64,000 bases of DNA, taken from NCBI RefSeq assembly GCF_028010285.1, contig NZ_CP116304.1:3488501-3552500 (forward strand), written 5' to 3'. This DNA is from Pseudomonas sp. Q1-7 (lineage in GTDB: Bacteria > Pseudomonadota > Gammaproteobacteria > Pseudomonadales > Pseudomonadaceae). The notes under the pieces were generated by a model. That model saw nothing but the letters and a program-made list of their open reading frames with translations. It did no database searches and was not told the DNA's origin. Of this stretch, positions 46,552-55,094 are shown in pieces. The translations under genes and the position numbers were made by a program. Numbering within the stretch: position 1 is the first letter of the stretch; each line of letters opens with the position of its first letter.

Positions 46552-47235
46552 TCAGCCGGCGAGTGCCTTCAGAACCAGCTCCGCGACCGGACCGCCAGAC
46601 GCCGGGTTCTGGCCAGTGATGACCCGCTGATCCGCCACCGCGAACGGCAGCCAAGGTTCGGCGGCCTTCTTGTAGATCGCCCCGCGTTTAACCATTTCGT
46701 CTTCCGTCAGGTAAGGCACGTACTTATCCAGCTCCGCGAGCTTCTCTTCGGCGTTGGAGAAACCCGTGACTTCCTTGCCCTTGATCAGCAGCGAGCCGTC
46801 GGAGAGCTCAATGTTCAACAGCCCAACCGCACCGTGACAAACCGAGGAGACGATGCCGCCGCTCTCGTAGATGCGACGACTCAGGGTCTGCAGCTCTTCA
46901 TTGTCAGGGAAGTCCCAGACCACGCCGTGACCACCGGCGTAGTAGATCACCGCGTAGTCATCGGGGTTGACCTCGCTGGGCTTCAAGGTGGAGCCCAGGC
47001 GGTTCATGAAGTCCTTGTCCAGGTACCACTCCCAGTCGACATCCTCTGCCATTGCCAAGCTGTGGGGGTCGATAGGCGTGTAACCGCCCTTCGGGCTGAC
47101 GTAGTCGACCTGGTAGCCGGCTGCCTCGACCTTCTTCACGAAGTGAACGGCCTCACCCAGCCAAAGGCCTGTGGCCCGTGCGAGGTTTGGGTATTTGGGG
47201 AAACTGGTCAGCACCACCAGCATCTTCTTGCTCAT
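46552..47235 (-). CDS. DJ-1/PfpI-superfamily protein (type 1 glutamine amidotransferase-like)
   Basis: A 227-residue protein of the Hsp31-like branch. The nucleophile Cys is in VSSVCHGAVG, with an Asp/His-rich segment (YYAGGHGVVWDFPDNEE) and a partner Glu in the early GEAVHF region. Relatives act as glutathione-independent glyoxalases or stress chaperones. ATG 47235 has GAGGTG upstream. Together with the ABM protein it may handle reactive carbonyl products; this is inference. Confidence 0.87.
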   Translation of the reverse strand: MSKKMLVVLTSFPKYPNLARATGLWLGEAVHFVKKVEAAGYQVDYVSPKGGYTPIDPHSLAMAEDVDWEWYLDKDFMNRLGSTLKPSEVNPDDYAVIYYAGGHGVVWDFPDNEELQTLSRRIYESGGIVSSVCHGAVGLLNIELSDGSLLIKGKEVTGFSNAEEKLAELDKYVPYLTEDEMVKRGAIYKKAAEPWLPFAVADQRVITGQNPASGGPVAELVLKALAG

Positions 47236-47325
47236 GTCACACCTCATTGCTGCGTTGTGGAAGGACAGGCCCGGTCCAGCTCAGGGAGACCCATCCGTCA
47301 GGAAGCGGTACAGGGCGGGTCGGCC

Positions 47326-47757
47326 TCAGGGCGTCTCGACCAAGCTGGTTCGGCCGAGAGCGGAGAACCAGGCGGCATTGTCCCAGTAGGCCGTCATCTG
47401 ACTGATCCGCTGGTGATCGTCGATCCGAACAATGAATACATGGGGCAAATGGAACTGACGCCCCTTGTTTCGGATACCAAACGCATCACGGGATTGCGTG
47501 CCGCTAATGGTCACTTCGAGGATCACGGTGCGGCCGTCAGCGCAGGGATAGGTCACAGTGACCTCGTTGGAAAGATCGGGAAACACTTCGATCAGGGTCG
47601 ACCAGATGGAGCGACCGGCCTCTTCCGCGAGCCCCTCCAGCGCAATCGGCACATAATTGATCCGACCCTCCGGGGCAAAGCAGGCCAGCATTTCCGTCAA
47701 ATCGTGGGCCCGATAGCTAGCAAAAAATCGTTGTGCTACCGCCAATGCAGACTTCAC
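47326..47757 (-). CDS. SnoaL-like / NTF2-fold protein
   Basis: A 143-residue form from GTG 47757 (VKSALAVAQRFFASYRAHDLTEML) with GGA about 8 nt upstream; an alternative GTG at 47829 lacks a site and leaves only 33 bp to the divergent LysR frame. The fold pattern is clear: LACFAPEGRINYVPIALEG, FPDLSNEVTVTYPCADGRTVILEVTISG, and the final HVFIVRIDDHQRISQMTAYWD strand. SnoaL-like proteins include ester cyclases and isomerases; its substrate is unknown. It is probably under control of the divergent LysR. Confidence 0.82.
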   Translation of the reverse strand: MKSALAVAQRFFASYRAHDLTEMLACFAPEGRINYVPIALEGLAEEAGRSIWSTLIEVFPDLSNEVTVTYPCADGRTVILEVTISGTQSRDAFGIRNKGRQFHLPHVFIVRIDDHQRISQMTAYWDNAAWFSALGRTSLVETP

Positions 47758-47892
47758 TTTTTCCAGACCCCACCAATGATCAGTTTGAGGACGCCGGGCG
47801 CCCGTAACGATGGCTTGCACCTTAGCCACCGGCCGGCTAATCCGGTAGGCGTCGGATCAGAAATGACCATTTCAAAAATGGAACACCGCGCG

Positions 47893-48864
47893 ATGTATGA
47901 CCTGAACGAGCTTTACTACTTCACCCAAGTTGTCGACCAACAGGGTATCGGCGCGGCCAGTCGCGCGTTGGGTGTGCCCAAGTCGAAACTCAGTCGCCAC
48001 CTGGCCAGACTCGAAGAGCGCCTCGGAGTGCGTCTGATCAACCGCTCCACCCGTCAGTTCGCGGTAACCGAACTGGGTATGACCTACTACCAGCACTGCC
48101 TGACGATGCTGGAAGGCGCACAGGCGGCACAAGCGGTGATCGACACCAACCAGGCGGCACCACGTGGGCTTGTGCGCCTCGCCTGCCCCACCGCCCTGCT
48201 CAATTTTCTGGTGGCCGGCATGCTGGCACGCTTCATGGATCACTACCCGGAAGTAGAGGTGCATCTGGAAAGCACCAATCGCCTGGTTGACCCCTTGCGT
48301 GAGGGCTTCGACATCGTGCTGCGAGTCGGCTTCCCGCCATTCGAGGACAGCGGGCTGACCATGAAGCATCTATCAGCGAGCCCGCAGGAACTGGTTGCCA
48401 GTCCCGCCTTGATCGAACGTATCGGCCCCGCTCGTACCCTTGCGGACCTCGCGCTCTTCCCGAGCCTGGACATGGGTCCCAGCACGCGGCAATACCTGTG
48501 GAACATGGAGGACCGAAGCGGCATCCAGGCGACCGTGCGTCATACGCCGCGCCTGGTTACAGATGACATGATCACCTTACGCCGCGTCGCCCTCGAGGGC
48601 GGTGGAATCGTCCAACTACCCAAGCTGGTGGTGTTCAAGGACATTCGCAACGGCGTGTTGCGCCCTGTGCTGGACGATTGGAAACCGAAGGGCGGTGTTG
48701 TCCACGCTCTCTTCCCGACACGCCGAGGGCTGCCGCATTCCGTCAGGACACTGCTCAACTTCCTGGGAAGCAGCTTTGCAGAACTCGACTTCGAGAACCT
48801 CTACGAAGGCTATGCACTGCGAGGGGATGAGGATGCCTGTTTCTTAACTGACTCTCGGCTTTAG
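47893..48864 (+). CDS. LysR-family transcriptional regulator
   Basis: A 323-residue LysR protein beginning MYDLNELYYFTQVVDQQGIGAASRALGVPKSKLSRHLARLE. The effector domain follows (GLVRLACPTALLNFLVAGML ... VRTLLNFL). The start is set by family convention at ATG 47893; ATGs at 47863 and 47878 are in frame. The open frame continues far upstream only because of shadow coding of the minus-strand genes. It is divergent from the SnoaL-like gene and near the DJ-1/ABM pair, its likely targets. Confidence 0.88.
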   Translation: MYDLNELYYFTQVVDQQGIGAASRALGVPKSKLSRHLARLEERLGVRLINRSTRQFAVTELGMTYYQHCLTMLEGAQAAQAVIDTNQAAPRGLVRLACPTALLNFLVAGMLARFMDHYPEVEVHLESTNRLVDPLREGFDIVLRVGFPPFEDSGLTMKHLSASPQELVASPALIERIGPARTLADLALFPSLDMGPSTRQYLWNMEDRSGIQATVRHTPRLVTDDMITLRRVALEGGGIVQLPKLVVFKDIRNGVLRPVLDDWKPKGGVVHALFPTRRGLPHSVRTLLNFLGSSFAELDFENLYEGYALRGDEDACFLTDSRL

Positions 48865-49146
48865 AGAGCGATGAACTTGACGTGCGAATCACGAAGGCTC
48901 TTTCCTGTCGACGCGCAGCATTACGTACCTAGCGGTCCGCTTTTTTGGCCGGAGACTGCCCCACCCTGAACGGCAGTAACCGGCCGATTCTGTTGAAAAA
49001 AGGCAGTTCTGCGGCAGCTGCTCAGCCAGGTGCACCTGCTTTCGAAGTGGCTGCAAGCCACTTCAAGTTGCCTTTCGGCGTTTCACTGAGCGTCCCGGCT
49101 CAGGTTTGAAGGTTATTTCGAGGGATTCTGCTCGCAGCAGGCGTAC

Positions 49147-50517
49147 CTATCCCGTGAGCGGTGGCCCTTGGGGCAAAAGCTTGGCCATGCGACGCGGGTT
49201 CTGCACGGTTGCCGCCAAGGTGAATTCGTCAGTAGCACCAGTCAGACCACGCAGGCGTAAACGGTCGAGTTTCATGATCCGTTTGAGGTGGGCGAACAGC
49301 ATCTCCACCTTCTTGCGCTCGCAGCGGGAGCGGAGGTACTCCGGCGTCTTGGCGATGCGTCGCACCACGTCGCGAGCAGCCTCATGGATACTGCGGACGA
49401 TCTTCCGATTCGGCGTATTGGGGCAGCACTTGGCTTTCAGCGGACAGGTAGCGCAGTCGGTTTGGCTGGAGCGGTAGATGATGGTGTTGGCCTTGGTCAC
49501 CCGCGATCTTGGTTGGGTGAAGGTGCGCCATTCACTGCGTAGCGGTTTGCCGATGGGGCAGCGGTATTCATTGGCCTCTTGACTCCAGTGAAAGTCGTTG
49601 CTGGAGAGGCTGTCGTCCTTCCGCTCGGTCTTGTCCCACACCGGCACGTGCGGCTCGATGTCCTTCTCCTCGACCATCCAGGCCAGCATCGGGGCCGTGC
49701 CATAGGCGGTATCGCCGATGAGGCGTTCCGGCGTGAGGTCGAAGTGGGCTTCGACGCGCTCCACCATCGTCCTGGTCGACTCGACCTCGGCGGTCCGATG
49801 CGCCGGCGTGGCTTCCACATCCAGGATCACACCGTGCGCGGTGTCGATCAGGTAGTTGGTGGCGTAGGCAAAAAAGGCTGGGCCGCCTGGCGCGGCGGTC
49901 CACCGCGCCTGCGGATCGGTGAGCGAAATCTTCTTGGGCAGGGCCTCGGCCAGCACTTCCTCATCGAGGGCTTCGAGGTACTCGCGCACGGCGCGGGTGC
50001 TGAGCGCCGAATCGCGCCAATCGACCTCATCGCCCGCCACCCCGCGTTGCCGGCTGGCATCCGCCTTGATGATGCTGGCGTCGACGGCGAAGCCTTCACC
50101 TTTGACCAGCCCAGCGGCCATGCAGCGCCGGAGCACCTCATCGAACAACCAGCGGAACAGGCCGCTGTCACGGAAGCGGCCGTGACGATTCTTCGAGAAG
50201 GTCGAGTGATTGGGCACTTCGTCCTCCAGGCCCAGCCGGCAGAACCAGCGGTAGGCCAGGTTCAGATGCACCTCTTCGCATAGCCGCCGCTCGGAACGGA
50301 TGCCGTAGCAGTAGCCGACCACCAGCATGCGCACCATCAACTCCGGATCAATCGACGGTCGCCCAATGGGGCTGTAGAAGTCAGCCAAGTGGACGCGCAG
50401 ATCGCTGAGGTCCAGGCACCGGTCGATGCTGCGCAGGAGGTGTTGGGGCGGGACGTGCTCTTCCAGATTGAACGAGTAGAACAGGCGCTGCTGCCCACCC
50501 GGTAACTGCCCCATCAT
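49147..50517 (-). CDS. tnpA: IS1182-like transposase (copy A)
   Basis: A 456-residue transposase (frame extends 5 codons further). The N-terminal DUF772-type region is LLRSIDRCLDLSDLRVHL ... GRPSIDPELMVRMLVVGYCYGIRSERRLCEEV. The DDE core has AVDASIIKADAS, IGDTAYGTAPML and the late Glu in RKKVEMLFAHLKRIM. A Cys-rich insertion (CATCPLKAKCCPN) is typical of the family. Intact and probably active. About 95% like copy B. Confidence 0.92.
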   Translation of the reverse strand: MMGQLPGGQQRLFYSFNLEEHVPPQHLLRSIDRCLDLSDLRVHLADFYSPIGRPSIDPELMVRMLVVGYCYGIRSERRLCEEVHLNLAYRWFCRLGLEDEVPNHSTFSKNRHGRFRDSGLFRWLFDEVLRRCMAAGLVKGEGFAVDASIIKADASRQRGVAGDEVDWRDSALSTRAVREYLEALDEEVLAEALPKKISLTDPQARWTAAPGGPAFFAYATNYLIDTAHGVILDVEATPAHRTAEVESTRTMVERVEAHFDLTPERLIGDTAYGTAPMLAWMVEEKDIEPHVPVWDKTERKDDSLSSNDFHWSQEANEYRCPIGKPLRSEWRTFTQPRSRVTKANTIIYRSSQTDCATCPLKAKCCPNTPNRKIVRSIHEAARDVVRRIAKTPEYLRSRCERKKVEMLFAHLKRIMKLDRLRLRGLTGATDEFTLAATVQNPRRMAKLLPQGPPLTG

Positions 50518-50678
50518 GCTGCCTGCCCTCATGTCCAGCGACTCGCCGATTCTGCCTGCGGATTGAGAGGGAAGCCAAATCCATGGCCGCCGGGCTATTG
50601 CCCCTGTCGTGTGCCTGACGTCCTCTCGACGAGAGTCTTATGCGATCCTTTCGGTACCGAATAACAAGGAGGTCAGGG

Positions 50679-51311
50679 ATGCAACCAACATTCGACACAG
50701 CCAGAGTCAAGCAGCTTCGTCAGCAGCGTTTTTGGTCGCAGGATGAATTGGCCGCCATTTCAGGCCTCAGTGTTCGCACCATTCAACGTATAGAGCGCAG
50801 TGGAGTCTGCTCCACCGAATCGAAAATGGCCCTGGCCTCTGCGTTCGATCTGACTCCAAGTGACCTGATCGCAGCGAGTGCACCAGCAACTCAAGGATAT
50901 TGGGTAGGCCTATGCATCTTCGTCCCCAATTCAGTAGCAGCCCTAGACTTCTACGTTAATGGATTCGGTGCGGAGGTTCTTCAGCGTTGGACTTCTATCG
51001 AGCCGTCTCGTCCTCCGTCGGTCGATATTCGAATAGGCAACGGCGTTTTCCGCGTCATCTCGGTCAATCCCCGAGTCGAAACAACTCCTCGGCACGGCTG
51101 GGCAAACAGCCCCGGGCGACTGGGCGGTGTTAGCACTCTGATCCCGATTCTGGTCGACGATGTCCGTGGCGTCATGAACCGGGCGATTCAGCTCGGGGCA
51201 TCTCAAAGGTTAGGTGACCAACTCACGCATCAATCCGAAGACGGAATGGAACTTGGCGTCCTGGTTGATCCATTCGGATACATCTGGGCCCTTCATGGCT
51301 CCATCGAATGA
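50679..51311 (+). CDS. XRE helix-turn-helix fused to a VOC (glyoxalase-like) domain
   Basis: A 210-residue protein. Residues ~8-65 form an XRE helix-turn-helix (VKQLRQQRFWSQDELAAISGLSVRTIQRIERSG). Residues ~78-208 form a VOC/glyoxalase-bleomycin-resistance fold (GLCIFVPNSVAALDFYVNGFGAEVLQRW ... DGMELGVLVDPFGYIWALHGSIE). AAGGAGGTCAGGG gives an excellent ribosome site. The VOC domain may sense or bind a small hydrophobic molecule and so control the helix-turn-helix. It lies inside the terminal repeats of IS copy A and is oriented opposite to the transposase. Confidence 0.85.
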   Translation: MQPTFDTARVKQLRQQRFWSQDELAAISGLSVRTIQRIERSGVCSTESKMALASAFDLTPSDLIAASAPATQGYWVGLCIFVPNSVAALDFYVNGFGAEVLQRWTSIEPSRPPSVDIRIGNGVFRVISVNPRVETTPRHGWANSPGRLGGVSTLIPILVDDVRGVMNRAIQLGASQRLGDQLTHQSEDGMELGVLVDPFGYIWALHGSIE

Positions 51312-51497
51312 CCTGATTCGGCTCGTCTGTTTGCGCAGATCAATCCGAGTCAGCGGATCAGGCCAGCATCAAAGCAAGCGCAGAGCAACGCTGCTCGGGT
51401 TCGAGTTTTTCAACAGAATCGGCCAGGAGCGGACCTTTCACGCGCTGAAGTTCTTTGGCAGCAGGCCAACGCGGTGCGGCTCGTCAGACCATGTTCT

Positions 51498-51719
51498 CTA
51501 GCGGCTCTGCGGGCCGTAGCACCGTCGCTGCTGGCGTGGCGGACATTTCTCGGACCCATAGGAGCAAAAGACACAGCAATCGCCGGGCTTGGGCCGTAGA
51601 AGTGCCCCGCACTGGTTGCATTCATAGAAGTATACGCACGCGTCGGTGGGCATCGTCACCCGCACGCTGAAGCCGCAGACCGGGCACTTGAGGACTGATT
51701 CGAGCCTGATGTCAGGCAT
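51498..51719 (-). CDS. GDCCVxC-type Cys-rich protein associated with mercury transport genes
   Basis: A 73-residue protein with a zinc-ribbon pair (CPVCGF ... YECNQCGALL) and the signature GDCCVFCSYGSEKCPP. This is the small family often found beside merT-like genes; some members have selenocysteine at the first Cys of the signature, while here it is an ordinary Cys codon. GAGAGGTCG precedes ATG 51719. It lies 39 bp after merT and is presumably co-transcribed from the mer-type promoter. Exact role unknown; mercury or selenium handling is inferred. Confidence 0.87.
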   Translation of the reverse strand: MPDIRLESVLKCPVCGFSVRVTMPTDACVYFYECNQCGALLRPKPGDCCVFCSYGSEKCPPRQQRRCYGPQSR

Positions 51720-51758
51720 TACGACCTCTCTCGCTGCGAGCGCGAAGAAGCTCCATAA

Positions 51759-52106
51759 TTAGCGAAGCAGCAGCGCCAACCAAGGCGCTGCCAGCGAGCC
51801 GAGCACAAGGGTTGCCGTCCACCAGAACCAGCGCCGTTGCCGTGCCAGTGCGCGGCGTTGGACCGCTGCCCCGTTCACCACGTAGGGCGGCACCAAATAG
51901 AGGCGAGTGAGCGCGAAGCCGAGGGAGAGCAAGGTCAAACCGACCAGCAAGGGACGATAAGGCGAAACCTGGGCCAAGCTCAGCGCCCAGGCACTGCTGC
52001 CCACTCCCAACGCCATAAATACGACTGGCGCATAGCAGCACACCGAGGCTCCCATCCCGGCCAGCAGGCTGGCAAGCAACGCGCGGGTAACCGTGATGAC
52101 AACCAT
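51759..52106 (-). CDS. merT: MerT-like mercuric transport protein
   Basis: A 115-residue inner-membrane protein with three transmembrane segments. The first carries the vicinal Cys pair (MGASVCCYAPVVFMALG) that accepts Hg(II), and the segment PYRPLLVGLTLLSLGFALTRLYL matches MerT. The second Cys pair found in the cytoplasmic loop of Tn501-type MerT is absent. Transcription is from the divergent mer-type promoter. Neither merP nor merA is present nearby, so a complete resistance pathway is lacking in this window. Confidence 0.82.
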   Translation of the reverse strand: MVVITVTRALLASLLAGMGASVCCYAPVVFMALGVGSSAWALSLAQVSPYRPLLVGLTLLSLGFALTRLYLVPPYVVNGAAVQRRALARQRRWFWWTATLVLGSLAAPWLALLLR

Positions 52107-52136
52107 GGCAATTGTCTGGCGATTACGGACCTATCT

Positions 52137-52168
52137 ACTCTAAATCCTGTATCCAGGTACGGATTCAA
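52137..52168 (-). promoter_or_regulatory. MerR-type promoter/operator between merT and merR
   Basis: The minus strand reads TTGAAT, 19-20 nt, then TTAGAG/TAGAGT. The over-long spacer contains an imperfect dyad (ATCCGTA ... TACAGGAT). Long spacers with a central dyad are the hallmark of promoters twisted open by MerR proteins. Confidence 0.75.
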
Positions 52169-52260
52169 GAGGCTGTTATGACTGAGCGGCTGAACGAGCC
52201 CCTTGAAACACAGGACACCGTTTCCCCCTTACCATAAGGGATAGGCAAACGACTGTGTTT

Positions 52261-52647
52261 ATGACTACCAGCAAAGACAAGACCATCGAAGTGCTCGGCC
52301 AGGAGCGGCGGCGCCGCTGGAGCGTCGAGGAGAAACTGGCTATGGTGCGCGAGAGCCTGGAGCCCGGACAAAGTGTCTCGGTGGTGGCCCGGCGCAACGG
52401 CATCAATCCCAACCAGCTGTTCCATTGGCGCAAGCTCTACCAGGACGGCAGCCTGTCGGCGGTCAGTGCCGGTGAAGCGGTGGTGCCTGCTTCCGAGCTG
52501 GCCGATGCCCTTAAGCAGATCCGCGAACTGCAACGGATGCTGGGCAAGAAAACCATGGAAGCCGAGATACTCAAGGAAGCGGTGGAGATCGCCCGCTCGC
52601 GAAAATGGATTGCGCACTCACCCTTGTTGCCGGGGGACGACCAGTGA
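52261..52647 (+). CDS. IS3-family transposase OrfA (copy 2)
   Basis: A 128-residue protein, nearly identical to the copy 1 product, with the same helix-turn-helix and coiled-coil region. One visible change is Tyr to His in NQLF(Y/H)WRKL. It overlaps orfB in the -1 frame. Confidence 0.92.
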   Translation: MTTSKDKTIEVLGQERRRRWSVEEKLAMVRESLEPGQSVSVVARRNGINPNQLFHWRKLYQDGSLSAVSAGEAVVPASELADALKQIRELQRMLGKKTMEAEILKEAVEIARSRKWIAHSPLLPGDDQ

Positions 52648-53483
52648 AAGCGGTCAGTGAGAGTCTCGGTGTGGCGCGCTCGCAATTGACGGCTCGACTC
52701 AAACAGCCTGTTCCGGGGCTGCAGCCGCGTCGTCGCCGGACGCTCAACGATGCGGCCCTGGTCGAGCAGATCAAGCAGGCCGTCGGCACGTTGCCCAGCT
52801 ACGGCTATCGCCGGGTCTGGGGTCTGTTGCGTCGGCAGCATGAGCAGCAGGCCCAGCCACCGGTCAATGTGAAGCGGGTTTACCGCGTCATGCGTGACCA
52901 CGATCTGTTGCTAGAGCGGCGGCGTAAACAGCCGGGTGTAGCGCGGCGTCACGAAGGTCGTGTTGCCGTGGACACGAGCAACACCCGCTGGTGTTCGGAT
53001 GGATTCGAGTTCCGCTGCGAGGACGGCGAAAAACTGCGCGTGACCTTCGCCTTGGACTGCTGCGACCGCGAGGCCATCAGTTGGGTAGCCAGCCCAAACG
53101 GCTACAGTGGCGACGATGTCCGCGACGTGATGCTGGAAGCCATCGAGCAACGCTTCGGTAGCGAGCTGCCGGCGTCGCCGGTGCAATGGCTGAGCGATAA
53201 CGGCTCGGCCTATACCGCCGAACAGACCCGGGCCTTTGCCCGACAGATCGGTTTGCTGCCCCTGACAACCCCGGTGTGCAGCCCGCAGAGCAACGGCATG
53301 GCGGAGAGCTTCGTGAAGACAATGAAGCGCGACTACATCCGCCACATGCCCAAGCCCGATCGGGCGACGGCCCTGCGCAACCTGGCCATCGCCTTCGAGC
53401 ATTACAACGAGGAACATCCGCACAGCGCACTGAACTACCGCTCGCCTCGCGAGTTCAGGCGCTTGGCTGAGGCATCAACTTAA
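52605..53483 (+). CDS. IS3-family transposase OrfB (copy 2)
   Basis: A 292-residue rve integrase-domain protein with an intact DDE triad ([23 protein letters not shown]). It has Arg at the codon that is TGA in copy 1. With OrfA it could form the frameshifted OrfAB transposase and is likely the functional source for both copies. Confidence 0.93.
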   Translation: MDCALTLVAGGRPVKAVSESLGVARSQLTARLKQPVPGLQPRRRRTLNDAALVEQIKQAVGTLPSYGYRRVWGLLRRQHEQQAQPPVNVKRVYRVMRDHDLLLERRRKQPGVARRHEGRVAVDTSNTRWCSDGFEFRCEDGEKLRVTFALDCCDREAISWVASPNGYSGDDVRDVMLEAIEQRFGSELPASPVQWLSDNGSAYTAEQTRAFARQIGLLPLTTPVCSPQSNGMAESFVKTMKRDYIRHMPKPDRATALRNLAIAFEHYNEEHPHSALNYRSPREFRRLAEAST

Positions 53484-53991
53484 CGGGGTGCCGGTGTCCG
53501 GTTTGATAGGGGCAAGTCCAGCGGCTGAGTATTGGCCAGTTGGCGGCGATGGCAGATGTTGGGGTTGAAACAGTCCGCTACTACCAGCGTCAGGGCCTCT
53601 TGGAACAACCAATCAAAGCGCTGGGTGGTCAGCGGCGCTATGCGCCAGACCATGTCAAACGGCTGCTCTTCATCAAGCGAGCCCAGGCACTGGGGTTCAC
53701 CCTGGCAGAAATCAGGGGGCTCCTCCAGTTGGCCGACGGTAGCTGTTGTCCGGAGGTTCGGTCCCTGGCTGTTCGCAAGGTACAGTTCATCGAAGCGAAA
53801 CTGGCCGTCCTGACAGCGATGCATCAAGCCCTGAATGAGCTGATTCACGAGTGTGATGCAAATACCAGTGATACGCGCTGCCCGATCATCGATCTGCTGG
53901 ACCAGGATTGATTGCAAGTATTAGGCAAGGTGGCCGGAAGCCCCCCGGAACCCCGGAAAGCTTCAGAGGTTCCCGGGGTGACGGGCGCCGC

Positions 53992-54480
53992 TCAGGCACC
54001 GCCGCGATCATCTCCGGGCTCGCCCGTCGCCCGCCCGCCGTGATCATCGCCGACATCATGGTCGGCCCCATCATCGGCTCCATGACCCACGCCGTGGGCT
54101 TCGCCTACGTCATGCCCTGGGCCATCGTCGGCACTATGCCCCACACCATGTGGTCCACCTGCCTCATGACTAGCACCGTGATCGTCGCCACGCCCGCTGT
54201 GCGCGCCGCCGTGACCACTGTCGCTACCGCGCCCCGCGCCATCCCCGCCATGGCTCGAACCGTCGTGGCCACCACCATCACCGCTATGGCCACCGCCGCT
54301 GCCATTTCCTCCATGGCCACCACCTCCACCGTGGCCACCCCCACCCCCACCCCCACCCCCACTACCACCGTCCTTGGCATACACACTGGAGAAGCTCGAA
54401 ATGGAGTCGGGCACTAGCACGGTTGCTGCGGATAAGGCGCCACCGATTGCCAGCGCCAACAAGCATTGTTTTACAAGCAT
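53992..54480 (-). CDS. Gly/His/Asp-rich exported protein
   Basis: A 162-residue protein. A signal peptide (MLVKQCLLALAIGGALSAATVLV) and a short linker lead to ~120 residues of low-complexity Gly, His, Asp and Ser. This tract includes a poly-Gly run, (G)HGGGGGHGG units and two diverged repeats of HGVGH-ADDG-HDVG. GGAGATTAACC precedes ATG 54480, so expression is credible. The His/Asp-rich repeats could bind metal ions in the periplasm; it lies in the segment between the two IS1182-like copies, next to merR. No known family is assigned. Confidence 0.7.
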   Translation of the reverse strand: MLVKQCLLALAIGGALSAATVLVPDSISSFSSVYAKDGGSGGGGGGGGGHGGGGGHGGNGSGGGHSGDGGGHDGSSHGGDGAGRGSDSGHGGAHSGRGDDHGASHEAGGPHGVGHSADDGPGHDVGEAHGVGHGADDGADHDVGDDHGGRATGEPGDDRGGA

Positions 54481-55094
54481 GGTTAATCTCCGTTTCGGTT
54501 CGTCTCGATACGCCCCCAGGCTTGGGGCGAGCTATGCGACAACCAGCACGAGATTCGTGTCCATATGAGGAGAAGTGTCTCTATCTCAGATCGATATCTC
54601 GACCAGGGCCTCTCCACCGGGTGGGACTGACAGGACGTAACCAGGACGGCCGTGACAAATCATCCAGCTGGCTGCGGTATGCATTGATGTCACCGACCGC
54701 ACCGCCGGCGGGACGGACACCTGAAAAGGCACTGATTTGCAATCCAAGCAGGCCTTCCAGGCGACCGAAGCTCCGCCGGCCAGGTACCGGGAACTAAGCA
54801 ACTGCCATACCACCGGCGCTACCCCAGGACAGAATGGCTTTGGGAGGAGGTACCGAGGCGTTCACCTGCGCAGTCCGAAAGTGAAGCCCCCGTTTCTGTG
54901 GGGGATATTCCCCAGCATTGGGTGATTCTCGAAGCGTTCCAGTTCAAGGAGGGCGGTACCAGGTAGCACTGGGCCCGGCATCGTTGTGCGCAGCATTGGG
55001 CGGACTGAACCGCCCCATTGCTGCCTCTCGCGACCAGTCGCTCTGAATGAAGAAAGGGTACAGTTCTATTTTCTCTGCTCTGAACGGCCGCTTG
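54481..55094. other. Gene-poor stretch between the Gly-rich gene and IS copy B
   Basis: No supported gene is seen. A frame at 54586-54813 (minus) has no ribosome site or recognised family. The last ~15 bases (CTGAACGGC) resemble the left flank of IS copy A (48968-48976). Confidence 0.3.

Larger units (their letters stand above)
48982..51424 (-). mobile_element. IS1182-like element, copy A, containing an XRE-VOC passenger gene
   Basis: Terminal repeats are GGCCGATTCTGTTGAAAAA at 48982 and its reverse complement ending 51424. Copy B at 55095 has the same ends but only about 60 bp between transposase start and right end. Here about 890 bp lie there, with an intact plus-strand gene. No target duplication is visible. 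Either the right end was displaced by an insertion or the IS has captured a passenger. Confidence 0.75.
52191..53520 (+). mobile_element. IS3-family insertion sequence, copy 2 (intact, 5-bp target duplication)
   Basis: Ends TGAACGAGCCCC and GGGGCAAGTCCA match copy 1. GCGGC is duplicated at 52186-52190 and 53521-53525. Both frames are open. The clean duplication shows a simple transposition into merR, more recent than the events around copy 1. Confidence 0.95.
52178..53911 (+). pseudogene. merR: merR, split after codon 4 by an IS3-family element
   Basis: Codons before the IS read ATG ACT GAG CGG (52178-52189) and the duplicated GCGGC follows. After the IS the frame continues from 53521 as RLSIGQLAAMADVGVETVRYYQRQGLLEQP to the stop at 53911. 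Joined, it is a normal ~130-residue MerR. The three Hg(II)-ligand Cys are visible: DGSCCPE, HECDAN and TRCPII. The IS removes the start. Residual expression could only begin at TTG 53540 or later, driven from the IS, and would lack the first helix. Regulation of merT is therefore probably lost or altered. Confidence 0.93.

Noticed and set aside
46465..47892. Very long plus-strand open frame leading into the LysR gene (799 codons in all)
   Set aside because: It lies antisense to the ABM, DJ-1 and SnoaL-like genes, has shadow-type composition, and LysR proteins start at about 47893.
51498..51719. Selenocysteine insertion in the GDCCVxC protein
   Set aside because: The signature position is an ordinary Cys codon with no TGA, so no selenocysteine is encoded here.
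54345..54362. CCCCCA repeats as a CRISPR or telomere-like array
   Set aside because: They encode the poly-Gly/His tract of an exported protein; no spacer structure. No CRISPR array was found in the window.
54105..54417. Plus- and minus-strand frames rich in Thr/Pro/Ala or Val over the Gly-rich gene
   Set aside because: Shadows of the GGN/CAN repeats; only the minus-strand frame with signal peptide and ribosome site is credible.
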